This document shows, piece after piece, positions 1 through 11,750 of a stretch of 64,000 nucleotides of DNA. A program made the position numbers and the translations under genes. Source of the DNA: Microplitis mediator (lineage: Eukaryota > Arthropoda > Insecta > Hymenoptera > Braconidae); contig NC_079977.1 of assembly GCF_029852145.1 (NCBI RefSeq), positions 13,574,640 to 13,638,639 on the forward strand, written 5' to 3'. Below the pieces are notes generated by a model that ran no database searches, was not told the origin of the DNA, and was given only the letters and a program-made list of their open reading frames with translations. Positions within the stretch are counted from its first letter, which is position 1; every line of letters begins with the position of its first letter.

Positions 1-260
1 ATGTATGAATACTCAGATCTGATCAGATCCGAAAAATGGCCCTGCATGATCATACATGATCATGTATGATCATGCAGGACCATACATGATCATTGATCAT
101 GTATGAGCAGGTATGATCATGCAGGACCATGTACGAACAAGTATGATCATGCAGGGCCATTTTTCGGATCTGATCCTGCATGGTCATACATAATCATATA
201 TAACCATGTATGATCGTATATAGTCATGTATGATCGACAGGATCTTTTTCGAATCTTATC
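1..260. repeat. TGATCA-word palindromic array, left-truncated
   Basis: The block is made of near-palindromic words such as ATGATCATGTATGATCATG. A perfect 33-bp inverted repeat is visible between 21-53 and 143-175, containing GATCCGAAAAATGGCCCTGC on one arm and its complement on the other. It belongs to the same style of sequence as the blocks at 5.2, 10.9, 22.3, 39.9 and 40.8 kb. The outer ends are not visible because the window starts here. No coding potential is seen. Confidence 0.7.
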
Positions 261-390
261 GGATCTAAGTATTCATACCGTGTTTTTTAAAAACATCAAA
301 TTCATGCACCCGAGAATATAATATTTGCAAGAATATTTGAATACATTATCATCAAAATTTATGTTATAAAATTAATATTTTTACATTTTA

Positions 391-2169
391 CACTTACCCA
401 AAAAATTAAAGGAACAAGAAAATTTTATAAATTTTTTAGTGATTTTTGGAAGGCTGTATTTTCGTGAAAAATGATCGTATCAAAAAAATTAAAAAAGCAA
501 ATTGAAGCTTGAAATCTCTAGTTTGAAGATCTTTCAGCAAAATATTTTTTTGAGCCACGGTTTTTGCGGAATCATAAGAAAAAGGTCGAGACAAAATTTT
601 TCTAAATTTTTTGGTTTCGTTTTTTAGGTCTACGGGGCCGGGAAAAATTTAAAAAAAAAAACGAATTCATCGCTTGTTTAGGAAATTTATTCAGCTACAA
701 TTTGCTTTTTTTTGGTTCTCTGTACGACAATTTGCTGCTGAGATATCAGCCTTCAAATAAAAAAGGATCCGTTTGTCTTTGATTATTGATATCTCAGCAA
801 GAAATGGTCACACAGTAATTTAAAGGGCAGTTTAATAAACTTGAATAAATCCCCTACAAGCCCCATTTTCGATTTTTTCGAAAAAAAAAATTTTTTTCAT
901 CCTTGATATCCCTTTGAAAAACCCACAAAAAATGGCCATTCTCTGGTTTTTTAGTCAACTCATCGCTACTCTGCAAATATTGATAAAAAAAATAATGTTG
1001 CCAGGTAATTTTACAGCTTAATGTACCCTCAAAAACCCTGGAAATTTTCAGATTGATCCATTGAACCGTTTGTCCGGTCCGATTGCTCAAAGTTTTACAA
1101 AACAATTAAAGGAACAAGTTTTGTTCCGTAATTTGCGTAATCGTTATCAAAATGAAAAAATCAATGTTTTTCGGATTTTCTTTCATTTTTGCGTTAGTTA
1201 TTCAGTAAATGTAAGGTAAAGAAAAGAAAAATTTTCTTTTCCAAAAAACGAAAAAAAATAACCCTCCGAATAAAACGTAAAAAATTAAAAATGTGAAAAA
1301 ATTCTTGTTTGGTCTCGTTTTTTGGAAAATTTTTTTTGTTTTCCTCTTTACCTTACATTTACTTTTAAACAAACCTTTACATTTATTTAAAAAAATTAAT
1401 TTTTTCATTTTGGTAATGATTACACAAATTAAGGAACAAAACTTGTTCCTTTAATTGTTTTGTAAAACTTTGAGCAATCGGACCGGACAAACGGTTCAAT
1501 GGATCAATCTGAAAATTTCCAGGGTTTTTGAGGGTACATTAAGCTGTAAAATTACCTGGCAACATTATTTTTTTTATCAATATTTGCAGAGTAGCGATGA
1601 GTTGACTAAATAACCAGAAAATGGCCATTTTTTGTGGGTTTTTCAAATGGATATCAAGGATGAAAAAAAATTTTTTTTTCGAAAAAATCGAAAATGGGGC
1701 TTGTAGGGGATTTATTTAAGTTTATTAAACTGCCCTTTAAATTACTGTGTGACCATTTCTTGCTGAGATATCAATAATCAAAGACAAACGGATCCTTTTT
1801 TATTTGAAGGCTGATATCTCAGCAGCAAATTGTCGTACAGAGAACCAAAAAAAAGCAAATTGTAGCTGAATAAATTTCCTAAACAAGCGATGAATTCGTT
1901 TTTTTGAAAAAATTTTTCCCGGCCCCGTAGACCTAAAAAACGAAACCAAAAAATTTAGAAAAATTTTGTCTCGACCTTTTTCTTATGATTCCGCAAAAAC
2001 CGTGGCTCAAAAAAATATTTTGCTGAAAGATCTTCAAACTAGAGATTTCAAGCTTCAATTTGCTTTTTTAATTTTTTTGATACGATCATTTTTCACGAAA
2101 ATACAGCCTTCCAAAAATCACTAAAAAATTTATAAAATTTTCTTGTTCCTTTAATTTTTTGGGTAAGTG
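391..2169. mobile_element. Giant palindrome, Tc1/mariner-like foldback element, complete
   Basis: The element starts CACTTACCCAAAAAATTAAA and ends with the reverse complement, GGGTAAGTG. The whole 1.78 kb folds on itself about a centre near 1285, with arms that are nearly identical. It is flanked by TA on both sides (389-390 and 2170-2171), the target duplication of the Tc1/mariner/IS630 superfamily. The AAATTAAAGGAACA subterminal motif also recurs in the copies at 52.0, 53.3 and 58.4 kb. No transposase is encoded; short ORFs within it are mirror images of one another. It is a non-autonomous foldback. Transcription through it would give a long hairpin RNA (inference). Confidence 0.85.
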
Positions 2170-2171
2170 TA

Positions 2172-2837
2172 TAATACATTTAGAAACGAAATCACAAATG
2201 CCAGAAATTAGAAGTACGAAATCTTTCAAAATCACCTCCGAATCATGATTAAGTTTGAGGAAGATCACGGGGACAGTATACCGGTTTCCCCATGACCTTG
2301 ATGGACCGAAACTTCACCGTCCATCTTACGGCATTAAATAAATTAATATTTTTACATTATATAATGCATTTAGAATACCGTACCGTAAAATGGGTGCATG
2401 TACTTATGTACGCGCGTGAGAAGTTATACTTCGTTAGCATCACTAAAAAATAGTTTTCAATAGCATGTAAATAATTAATTACAATAAAAATAATAGAAGG
2501 ACTACACAAGGATCGTCAACACATTTGATAAAAATTATTTTAAATGTGAAAAATTAAATAAATAAATATTTATTTCCTTCTATTTAGTGTAACATAAATT
2601 TTATTTTATTGTTCGAATGTTATTTTTAAATTATGTCCACTGCCATAGCATCTTTCGATTGTGATGGTCCTTACTAATTTTCACATTTGATTTACCCCTG
2701 CTTCAAAAGTCCGATATATTCTTATAGCTGTATGTGTGAGGCCCTATACTTAACTATAGCACTTCTCATAGAACTCATTCATTCTTATAAAATCTCTATG
2801 GGAATTTATGAGAATCTATTGGATTCTATGAGATTTT
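2172..2837. other. No gene seen
   Basis: A+T-rich sequence with no ORF that resembles a protein and no clear repeat boundary. Confidence 0.5.
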
Positions 2838-3785
2838 TTAACTTCCCGCTAAGAAAATTGAAAATTTTCAAAAATTCGGGAAGTTATTGGTTTCGGTCCA
2901 ATTTGCAAAAACCGAATTTCTATCAGATTTTGACGTTTTGAGGTTCTAGGAAGCTATCCTGACTAATTTCACGATAATGTCCGAGTGTATGTACGTACGC
3001 ACGTCTGTATGTAAATATTCATAACTCTTGAACGGATAAACCGATTTTGATCGTCTAGGTGTCATTCGACGTGGCTTGTTAAATACTATAAGCAGTGAAA
3101 ATTTGAGCTTAATCGGTAGGGTGCGTTCGGAGATATTTCACAAATAAAATTTTTTCAAAAATGTTTTATTTGGATAACTTTTTATTTGCTCGATGGATTG
3201 ATTCCAAAATCTAATCAGCTCTGAAACTTTATAAGCCGCGTCGAATGCCACCTCAACCATCAAAATCCGTTCATTCGTTCAAGAGAAACCGTTGACGAAA
3301 GAATTCAAAAAAAAATTTTTTTTTGGTTTTTTTGAAATTTCTCAAAAACGGCTGGATAAATCAATTTCAAAATTTGATCAGCTTAAGAACTTGATAAAAC
3401 ACGTCGATTGCTGCCTCAACTGTCTTAATCGGTCCATTCGTTTACGAGATATCGTTGATTAGAAAAAGTAGTGAAAAACGTTTTTTTTCGGGTATTTACA
3501 AAAAAATTGAATCATTCGATTTCAAAATCTAATTAGCTCTAGAACCTAATAAAACGCGTCGATTGCGGCCTCAACCATCAAAATCGTTAATTCGTTCGTG
3601 AGATATCGTGGGAGAAAGAAATGCTAAAAAATGTATTTTTAGAAAACAATGGCATACAAAAGTATATTCGAGCTCGAAGAGCTCGAAAATGTATTCACAA
3701 TAATGTTTTCAAGCTCAACGAGCTCGAAAACAGCGGGAAGTTTTGGGGCTGGCTCGCAGGGTTAACCGATAGACAGATTTTTTAA
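2838..3785 (+). repeat. R1 dispersed repeat, copy a
   Basis: The R1 family begins AACTTCCCGCTAAG and ends AGCGGGAAGTTTTGGGGC followed by a GC-rich tail near CTGGCTCGCAGGGTTAACCG. Inside are several degenerate copies of a unit of roughly 120-160 bp with the core ATCNGTTCATTCGTTCGAGA, GATGGTTGAGGTGGCAATCG and TTCTAGAGCTGATTAGATTT. Other copies lie at 6.6, 8.6-10.4, 10.4-11.6, 14.6, 15.3-16.5, 47.6-50.3 and 54.6 kb. The symmetric AACTTCCCGCT/AGCGGGAAGTT ends and lack of a coding frame suggest a non-autonomous DNA element or satellite-like unit. The superfamily is not recognised. Confidence 0.7.
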
Positions 3786-3789
3786 ACAG

Positions 3790-4840
3790 GGACCCATCTT
3801 AAGAATTGGAATAGAAATTGAGTGGTACCATTAATAGTCATAAAATCCACAATAAAAGAATCTTAGGTTAATGAATAAAATTTATTGTAAAAAAATTAGA
3901 AATTAATAATAAATATTAAAAATTAATAATTTAATTAAATATTTAATTTTCATTATTATTTAATATTTTCTTATTAGATTTGTTTATTTATTCTAAAAAT
4001 GTTTGTTATTTTACAAATTTAATATTTAATAATTTATAAAAAATATTTAATTTAGAGACTAATAAATATATATTACATACTTTATACCAAATATTATTAG
4101 ATTATTAATTCAAAATATTTATTATTTGAATTTAATGTTCGATTGTAATTTTTGTTACAAAGGCCGTGGGACGATAAGTATACCGAATCGGCCCCAGATA
4201 GGGATCGGGCTCATTTTTTCAGGGAATGTTTGTACCCATGAGATACTTCGATGCTGCGAGTTTCAGGTCTTTGTCTATAACCACTTCGGAGTAAATCGAA
4301 AAATACTGGAAATTAGAAAAAATTGATGTTCTCAGAGCGTACTTATTCGATTGATCTGAAAATTGGATATGTTTTGGGGGTTGATGGTAGCTATCTGGAA
4401 AAAAAATAAGAGCTATTTTGGCTCACAAAAACCTAAAAAAAAACGAGTTTATATTTTTAATTTCAATTTTTAAGCATATAACCATTACGACACAGTCATG
4501 AAAATATTTTTTTTGAATTCCTCATCAACTTTCCTATGAATCTATGGCCTTTCGAAATTTTTAAAAATGGTACTACATATTGAAAAAAAATAAAAACCAT
4601 TTTTTGCTCAATAATCGGGTTTTTCTAATAATTTTACTCTTGAACTGATAAAATACAAAACTTACTCGTTTACTAAGGTAGAGAAAACCATAAAAGAAAT
4701 AAAATATCCTTACATTATTAAAATAATTTTTTTTATTTATTAATTTCAACGCTGATATTTCATCCATAAACAATTAAAACTGCAATTAAATATATTAATC
4801 TACTACAAATGATAAATAAAAGTGTTCTCCTAATTTGTGA
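3790..4840. other. No gene seen; A+T-rich spacer
   Basis: About 1 kb of A+T-rich sequence, with a very A+T-rich stretch at 3870-4130. ORFs here are short and do not look like protein. Confidence 0.5.
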
Positions 4841-5061
4841 CTAGTCTTTGTCGCTATCTTCATCACATTCTGCAGCCAAACTTTCCATCATTTTAGACAA
4901 TTGTGAAGATCTTAAGTTACTCCAATTAGAATAAACTTTCAAGTGGTTCAAATTCTCCGTATAAAAGCGTTTTTTTATGAGATGATCGCTGCAGCATCGA
5001 TTCCCATTCGGAATAAAAATTCTTTTCTTTATAAAGCATTGCATACGGGCATCTTGAGGAA
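4841..5061 (-). CDS. Candidate exon: Cys/His-containing protein fragment
   Basis: On the minus strand a 3'-splice-like ATATTCAG lies just before 5061. The frame then stays open for about 72 codons to a stop at 4841-4843. The protein contains CFIKKRIFIPNGNRCCSDH, a C-x(n)-CC-x2-H arrangement, and ends in an acidic tail (AAECDEDSDKD). From memory, short modules with a NRCC..H pattern occur near the N-terminus of uncharacterised insect proteins, some linked to DDE transposases. I cannot confirm that assignment without a search. Composition is far less A/T-driven than the random ORFs nearby, which is why it is listed. It may be one exon of a host gene or a transposon remnant. No partner exon was found on either side. 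Confidence 0.4.
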
Positions 5062-5214
5062 CTGAATATAATTATTAAGCCCATGTACAATTCGCATTTG
5101 TATTAAAGTAAAGCACGTGTTGTGTATGTTGCAACTTCAACATTTAGTTTTCGTGTCACCCCTGTGCGCGCGCATCGAAAAATCCACTCTCATCTTATTT
5201 CCATAACGCGCCTA

Positions 5215-5575
5215 GAGAAGTATAAGTCATGTATGAGCTTATATATAATCATACATTAACAAACATGAAGTAATATATGGCCTCATACATGAACAAATAT
5301 GATCATACCTGATTATTTTTCCTCGTAAACAACTGCAGATATGATCATGCATGCTTATGTATGATCATACATGAACAGATATGATCATGTCTGAACATTT
5401 TTCTCCTGTTCGAGTGCAGAAATGACCATACATGACTTCATATATAATCTTGCATGAACATGTATATGCGATCATATAAGATCATACATGAACAGACATG
5501 ATCATATCTGAGCTCATATATGATCATACATGAACAGATATGATCATATCTAAGTATTTTTTTCCCGGGTATATA
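5215..5575. repeat. TGATCA-word array ending in TTTTTTTCCCGGG
   Basis: Runs of CATGTATGATCATACATGAAC-type words, with spacers such as ATTTTTCTCCTGTTCGAG. The right edge at about 5560-5571 carries TTTTTTTCCCGGG, the same terminal motif that closes the elements at 10862-11596 and 39911-41116. A matching left terminus is not clear, so this copy is probably truncated or rearranged. Confidence 0.6.
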
Positions 5576-5650
5576 ATATTGGTGTATTACTGTACGATGG
5601 GCGGTTTGGCTCATTAAGTTATAGATTAAATTGAACGGAATATAGTATAG

Positions 5651-5793
5651 TGCCAGATAGCTCAACTGGTAGAGCACTCGGCGCGATCCCGACATGGTCT
5701 GGGTTCGATTCCCAGTTCGGGCTATCTATATTTTTCTCAATTTATCTATAAATTGTCTTATTGAGAAGGTTTGCATGTTTAGGTTTCCACTAT
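5651..5793 (+). mobile_element. tRNA-headed SINE, copy 1
   Basis: The first 72 bases (5651-5722) read as a tRNA-like fold. The A box is TAGCTCAACTGGTAGAGC, the T arm CTGGG-TTCGATT-CCCAG carries a canonical B box GGTTCGATTCC, and the anticodon arm is five base pairs long with the 33rd base not T. The 5' acceptor strand mismatches TTCGGGC, so it is unlikely to be a working tRNA. The body, TATCTATATTTTTCTC through TTTGCATGTTTAGGTTTCC, is shared with a second copy at 21042-21195. That makes a tRNA-derived SINE rather than a tRNA gene. Confidence 0.75.
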
Positions 5794-5939
5794 GTAAAAT
5801 TTCCACTATATGAATCTTGAATTGTAACTTAATCATGACAGACGTATACTTAATAATTTGAATGTATTTGTGCATTCCAATATTTATATTATTAGATCAT
5901 TATATTTATAAATCGTTTTTAATATTGTTATATATATCT

Positions 5940-6115
5940 TCATGGTTGTTTTGTCAACTGATTTTGATTTTTCCGGTTATTTTGTCGCACAGATAATTTA
6001 TCGTACAGGCGTTTTGTCTACGGATTTTTATCGTGTGGTTATTTTGTTGGTGGATATTTTGTTGCAGTTATTTCGTCTGAGGATACTTTGTTACGGAACC
6101 TCTTACTTCAGCTAA
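5940..6115 (+). repeat. Degenerate TTATTTTGTCG minisatellite
   Basis: Repeated variants of GTTATTTTGTC(G/A) separated by 12-20 bases (TTTTGTCAACTGATTTTGAT, TTATTTTGTCGCACAGATAA, GCGTTTTGTCTACGGATTTT). The unit is about 20-25 bp and occurs about seven times. No reading frame is evident. Confidence 0.55.
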
Positions 6116-6559
6116 TGTGAAATTTATTTAATGTTTGGTGGGTATTTAACATTAACAAAAGTATCTGGGGTTCTATGAGTATTTTTGAATGAACATAATT
6201 AAAAGGATATAAAAATTTTAGCTTGAATTAAACACTTCATTTTCATTATATAAAAATACAACTTTTGGGTAGTTTGGTTCTATATTCGCACTTCCAAAAA
6301 TGTCTGGCTTTTTTATTTTTGTCTTCTAAATTTACTTAAATTTCATTTAATTTTACACTGATCATGAATCAAACAGTTATTTTCATATATATTTCTTAGC
6401 GGATTCGCACTATGCGAAGTATCCCCTGAACTAAGAAAGACTAGCCAAACATACGATTTAATATTTATTTATCCTCACATTGTTACCATGCAAAAATTTG
6501 GAGTAAATCGAACACTTCATCAAAGCGGATCACCAGCTCTTGGAATATTAAATGATCTC

Positions 6560-7100
6560 AAATTTGCATAAAATCTAGATACAAACGGACTCCGCCGAAT
6601 ACCACAAGAACCATCTAGATCGGTTGAATTATTCAAAAGATATGAGAGGTTTAACCACACATATCTCTTTGAAATGTCAGAATAGCAACCTAGAACCTTT
6701 AAACGTCAACGTTTGATGAAAACTTGATTTTTGAAAGTCAGGATGAAATCAATAACTAATTTTCGAAAATTTGCAATTTTTTTTAGCGGGAAGTTAAAAA
6801 ACAATTTCTACCATATTTTATTCCAGCGAGATCTTTTCAACACTTCGGCCGATTATGATGATTTTGCTACCATCAACTCGTTTTATTAGTTTTAGAGCTC
6901 TTTTGATTTTGGAATTGTTTGATCCAATCGTTTTTTAGAAATTCAGAAAAACTTAAAAAATTTGTTGTTTCCTGAAATTCTTAATTCTATTTGACCGAGT
7001 GTTTTAAAATTTACAGAAAAGTTGACAGCGAACAAGCTCTGTTGACTACCACAAAAACTATCTAACTCAGTTAATTCATTAGAAAACTAGAGAAAGTTGA
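6560..7100. repeat. R1 dispersed repeat fragment
   Basis: The segment up to TTTAGCGGGAAGTTAAAAAA at about 6780-6800 matches the interval around 10170-10440 closely, including ACCGGTTGAATTATT-type and AGAATAGC-TCCTAG-type blocks. The following 300 bp (GAGCTCTTTTGATTTTGG and so on) is a more diverged R1-like unit. Confidence 0.55.
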
Positions 7101-8095
7101 CACACACATGCAACAAAATATAAAATTAACATTACTTTATATGAAATTGATAGCTTTTTCAATCATTAAGAATTCATTTACTTCAACTTTAGTCTAATAA
7201 ATATATTATTTAAATATATTTAATTAGTAAACTTTACCCTTATTTTTGCGATCCTGAAAAACATAGATAAACGATTTTTTATTATTGAACTATCATAACA
7301 CGTCATATTTGAAGGATTTTTAATTAAATTAATTCATGAGTCAATCTCCGAAAAACACCTAAATTATTGGCTGAATAAATTTAGTCAAAACTTTTAGAGA
7401 AGCATCATTCTAAATTGATTTCACTCGTGACTACTCCCGCTCAAAATTTATTGTATACAAGTAGTTCAGAAGTCAATTAAACAGTTTCCAATGATTTACT
7501 TTTGATAAATTTATATTTTTACATCTACTTCAATCGATGTGATTTTCAACAGATAGAACTTATGTTTTTCAACTAAATGTACAAAATTTTATCAAACGAA
7601 TTTAATAATTGAATATACACTTTATTTTCTTAATCAAATATTAAAAATAAAAATTTAGAATGTTCTTACTGATCGTTATTATTTGAAAATATCAAAATAT
7701 ACACATCAGAGTGTCTCGTACACTATAGGGTCTCTACAAAGGACTATTGCATTATATTAGTCGTGACTTCATGCCGTCGTCGAAAGCATCTACATGCTTT
7801 CCCATTGACGAAAGTTTTAATATAACTTTCCCTATCCATATACGATAAACTTGAGATGGGCTCCATAGATGAAGACATTAATACAGGAAAACAGTAAATA
7901 TGCATGCATTTGAGCAAACAATAATATTTATAGTTTAAAAAATTGAAATTTTTATTGATTCAAAAACAATATTTACTTCGGATTCTTCATAAATATTGAG
8001 GCTATGAGAAAAAAAATAGATGTATCTTGACGCGTAAGTATACCCATATAACAATTTTTCTCAATTCTTGACAAAGTCCGTGCTCAAGATCGATA
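7100..8095. other. No gene recognised
   Basis: A+T-rich single-copy-looking sequence. A 47-codon minus-strand open stretch around 7890-7760 was considered but is not supported by splice sites or a known motif. Confidence 0.4.
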
Positions 8096-8098
8096 GGT

Positions 8099-8484
8099 GC
8101 TAGTGTCTTTTTCTACGTATGTACTGCACATACTTGGGACCAGATTTAAATTGCAAGCTTAATGCAAGCCTTACACAATAAATTCGTGCCAGATTGTAAC
8201 TCTATTCTGAAGGAAGCCTATAGTTCAAAATAGTTGCGCATAGCTTGCTCAAGGTCTGCTCAAAGCTCAAGATTAACCTTGAGTCTTGAACAGATATTGA
8301 ACAGCAGTACCTACTGTAAGTTACTGGTGCAAGAAATGCTTCAGACACTTTTTCATTGCACCGTGTTCAAGATACCTTTAATATTGTTATGTACGATACC
8401 ATGAGCAAGACACACATGAATCTTGACACAGGTTTCTTAATACACGATCTCGCAAAAGACATATACGTAGAAAAAGACACTAGC
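8099..8484. mobile_element. MITE-like element with 22-bp perfect terminal inverted repeats
   Basis: GCTAGTGTCTTTTTCTACG at 8099 is mirrored perfectly over 22 bp at 8463-8484. The 386-bp interval repeats the word CTCAAG/CTTGAG many times (CTTGCTCAAGGTCTGCTCAA, GCTCAAGATTAACCTTGAG). It has no ORF. Target duplication could not be fixed. Confidence 0.6.
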
Positions 8485-8619
8485 AGCTAGGGGTCTTGCT
8501 CAAGATGCTAACTCCAGAATCTTGCTCAAGCACGTGTTACTAGGGTAGTCTGCGGAATCAGAATTGGACAAGATGACAAATATGATTACACAATGTTGTA
8601 TATAAGTTCGTTAAATCAT

Positions 8620-10440
8620 ACAAAAAAATCAGTCTATCGGTTGACCCTGCGGGCCAGCCCCAAAACTTCCCGCTATTTTCGGGCTCCTTGAGCTCGAAAA
8701 ATTGTTGTGGATACATTTTCGAGCTCGAAAAAACTTTTGTTTGCCGTTCTTTTCGAAAAAAAACTTTTTTTGTACCATTTTTTCTCCAACAATATCTCTC
8801 AAACAAATTGACCGATTGAGACGGTTAAGGTGGCAATCTCAAAAATAGTAAAAAAAAAAATTTTTTTTTAATTCTTTCGACAACGGCTTCTCTTGAATGA
8901 ATGAACCGATTTTGATGGTTGGAGGAGCATTCGACGTGTTTCATTGAGTTCTAAAGCTGATCAGAATTCAGAATTGATTTATCTAGTCGTTTTTGAAAAA
9001 TTTCAAAAATAGTAAAAAAAAATCTGGGCATCGGTTGACCCTCCAGGCCAGCCCATAAACTTCCCGCTGTTTTCGAGCTCAAAAAGCTCGAAAACATTAG
9101 TATAAATACATTTTCGAACTCTTTGAGCTCGACAATACCTTTGTTTTCCTTTTTATGAACTTTTCGAGCTCAAAAGAGTTACAGTTTATGTTAAAGTTTG
9201 AAAATTTAGAATCCAAAATAATGAATGAATGAGCGTTTTTTATATATTTATTGACAATTATGTTCAATAATTAGTTCAAAAATAAGTATTTACGTGATAG
9301 GTTGTATCTACATCGTGTAAGTATATCGTGATACCAGCGAACATGACGATTTTTGAGCAATCACTTCCAATGACTTATATAAAGAAGAACATTAGTTTTG
9401 AGTAATTATGTTCAGTAATTATGATGTCATTCAATGGAAAAACCAGAAATAGATTTTACATTTATTATTCCGTTGACGTTATCTCTCGAACGGATTATCT
9501 GATTGGGACGTTCTTGACAGCAATCGAATGCTTTTATTGAGTTCTAGAGCCGATTAGATTTTGGAATTGATCGATTCGATAGTCTCCGAAATATTCACGA
9601 AAAACGAAAAAAAAAGACTTTTTTTCATTCTTCCGTCCACGATATTCTCTCGAACGGATTATCCGATTGAGGCGGTTGAGGTGGCAATCGAATGCTTACA
9701 TCGAGTTCTAGAGCTGTTTAGTTTTTGGAATCGATTCGATAGATTCCAAAATATTCACGAAAAACGAAAAAAAACGATTTTTTTTCATTCTTTCGTCGAC
9801 GATATCTCTTGAACGGATTATCCGATTGAGACGGCTGAGGTGGCAATCGATGTGTTACATTGAGGTCTAGAGCTGTTAAAATTTTGTGAATGATTGGTTT
9901 AGTCGTTTCGACGATATTTGCAAAAAACCGTTTTCTACTATTTCTTTCGTCGACGATATCTTTCGAACGGATTATCTGATTGAGATGTTCTTGGCGGCAA
10001 TCGAAAGCTTTTATCGAGTTTTAGAGCTGATTAGATTTTGAAATTGATCGATCCAACAGTTTTCAAAATATCTAAAAAAAAACGAAAAGAAAAAAATTTT
10101 TTTTTTCGTATTTCTTAAATATCTCAGAGTCTATTTGACTAAATGATCTAAAATTTTCTGAAAATCTAAGTTCATAAGGGATCTTTTGAATGCCGCAAGA
10201 ACCATCTAAACCGGTTCATTCATTAAAAAAATATGAGAGGTTTACATCCAAACATACACACACACACACTCACACATACATACATACATACAGACATCGC
10301 TCTGAAAATGACAGAATAGCATCCTAGCGCCTTCAAACGTCGACATATGATGGTAACCCGATTTTTTAAAATCGGGGTGAAACCAATAACTTCCCGAATT
10401 TTTTTGAAAATTGTCGATTTTCTCAGCGGGAAGTTAAAAA
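8620..10440 (-). repeat. R1 dispersed repeat, copies c (composite)
   Basis: It begins with GGTTGACCCTGCGGGCCAGC and ACTTCCCGCT and ends TTCTCAGCGGGAAGTTAAAA. A second R1 head lies at about 9025-9080, so at least two copies are joined. Between 9470 and 10090 a unit of about 150-160 bp (TATCTCTCGAACGGATTATC, GGCGGTTGAGGTGGCAATCG, TTCTAGAGCTGTTTAG) is repeated in tandem about four times. Confidence 0.65.
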
Positions 10441-10861
10441 TTTGTTTCTTAATTCTTTCGACGACGGTTTCTCTTGAATGAATGAACCGATTTTGATGGT
10501 TGTGGTAGCATTCGACGCAACTCATAAAGTTTCAGAGCTGATTAGATGTTGGAATCAATCCATAGAGCACATTACAAGTTATAAAAAAAAAACATTTTTG
10601 AAAAAATTTTTTTAGCTTTTAGATATTGACAAGCCGCATCGAATGCTACCTTGAAGATCAAAATCGGTTCATCCGTTCAAAACTTACAAATATTTACATA
10701 CGTACGTACATACATACATACATACACTCGGATAACATCTTGAAATTAGTCAGAATAGCTTCCTAGAACCTCAAAACGTCAATATCTCTTAGAAATTCGA
10801 TTTTCGAAAATCAGACCAAAACCAATAACTTTCCGAATTTTTGAAAATTTCCAATTTACTT

Positions 10862-11596
10862 CCCGGGAAAAAATGATCAGACCTGACCATGCCTGTTTAT
10901 GTATGATCAGGCCTGAAATTAGAGTCGATCATGCCTGTTCATGTATGATTAGGCCTGAAATTAGACATGATCAGGCCTGATCATACCTGTCCATGCCTGT
11001 TCATGTCTGTTCATGTCTGAAGCGTTGAATACACTCAGGCCTGAGCATACCTGTCCATGCCTGTTCATGCCTGTTCATGTCTGAAGCGTTAAATACGCTC
11101 AGGCCTGATCATACCTGTCCATGCCTGTTCATGCCTGGTCATATATGTTCATGTCTGTTCATGGCTGTTCATGTCTGCTCATAGATCTAAAATTTTGTTG
11201 ACCAAGAATCTATCACGTATAAGATTTTTATTACTTGAAGTTCATACGAAACTTACTTTTCAACTAAATCTCTTAGGTCAGTGGGTAGCGAGTGCACACT
11301 TTCGAGCGCAAGGTCCACGGTTCAAATCCTGCACACGCCCGAATTTTTTATTTTTTTTATTTTTATAGCAATAATTATATACATGTATAATTGAATATAG
11401 TTATACATAATTATATATAATTATATAGGGCCATTTTTTATATATAATTTTTTTACCCGAATGGGCATGAACGGACATGAACATACCTGTTCGGACCTGA
11501 ACATGCCTGGTCAGGCATGGTCATTTTTCGTGTCTGATCAGGCCTCAAAACTCATGCCTGTTTATGTCTGATCAGGTCTGATCATTTTTTCCCGGG
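10862..11596. mobile_element. CCCGGG-ended palindromic-word element, copy A
   Basis: Left end CCCGGGAAAAAATGATCAG; right end is its reverse complement, and the inverted match spans about 25 bp. The flanks are TT on both sides, consistent with a 2-bp target duplication. The interior is made of GATCAGGCCTGATCATACC and CTGTCCATGCCTGTTCATG words, repeated with changes. At 11181-11440 it holds an unrelated A+T-rich segment with a tRNA-like patch. No transposase ORF. The host sequence (R1) reads through once the element is removed. Confidence 0.7.
11273..11345 (+). ncRNA. Weak tRNA-like sequence
   Basis: An A-box-like AGTGGGTAGCGAGTGC and a B-box-like GGTTCAAATCC are 37-40 bp apart, as in a tRNA. 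The T-arm stem pairs poorly and the acceptor is not convincing. It is most likely a decayed tRNA or SINE head inside the CCCGGG element. Confidence 0.35.
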
Positions 11597-11750
11597 TTAG
11601 CGGGAAGTTAAAAATTTTTCCCGCAAGACAAATAATTTTATCTCGACGACAGATCTAGCTCATTAAAAAATTTGATTTTCGCATTTGAACAATACAAGAG
11701 CAGTTTTTTTTTCTAGCTTTGAGTACTTTTAACTCGTTAACTAATTAAAA

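Larger units (their letters stand above)
10441..11625. repeat. R1 dispersed repeat, copy d, split by a CCCGGG element
   Basis: R1 sequence runs from 10441 to 10861 and resumes at 11597 with TTAGCGGGAAGTTAAAAA. Removing 10862-11596 restores an ordinary R1 3' end, as at 16510-16537. This shows that the CCCGGG element is a real insertion. Confidence 0.65.

Noticed and set aside
854..1105. 83-codon ORF shared with 54083-54355
   Set aside because: It is part of an arm of the Tc1-type palindrome and appears mirrored on the other arm; A/T runs are translated as Lys/Phe.
5651..5722. Functional tRNA gene
   Set aside because: The acceptor stem is mismatched, base 33 of the anticodon loop is not T, and the same head plus body recurs at 21042, which points to a SINE.
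7738..7895. Minus-strand open stretch of about 47 codons
   Set aside because: No recognised motif, no convincing splice sites, and short enough to occur by chance.
10862..11596. CRISPR-like array
   Set aside because: The repeated words vary in sequence and spacing and are near-palindromic, no cas genes occur, and the genome is eukaryotic.
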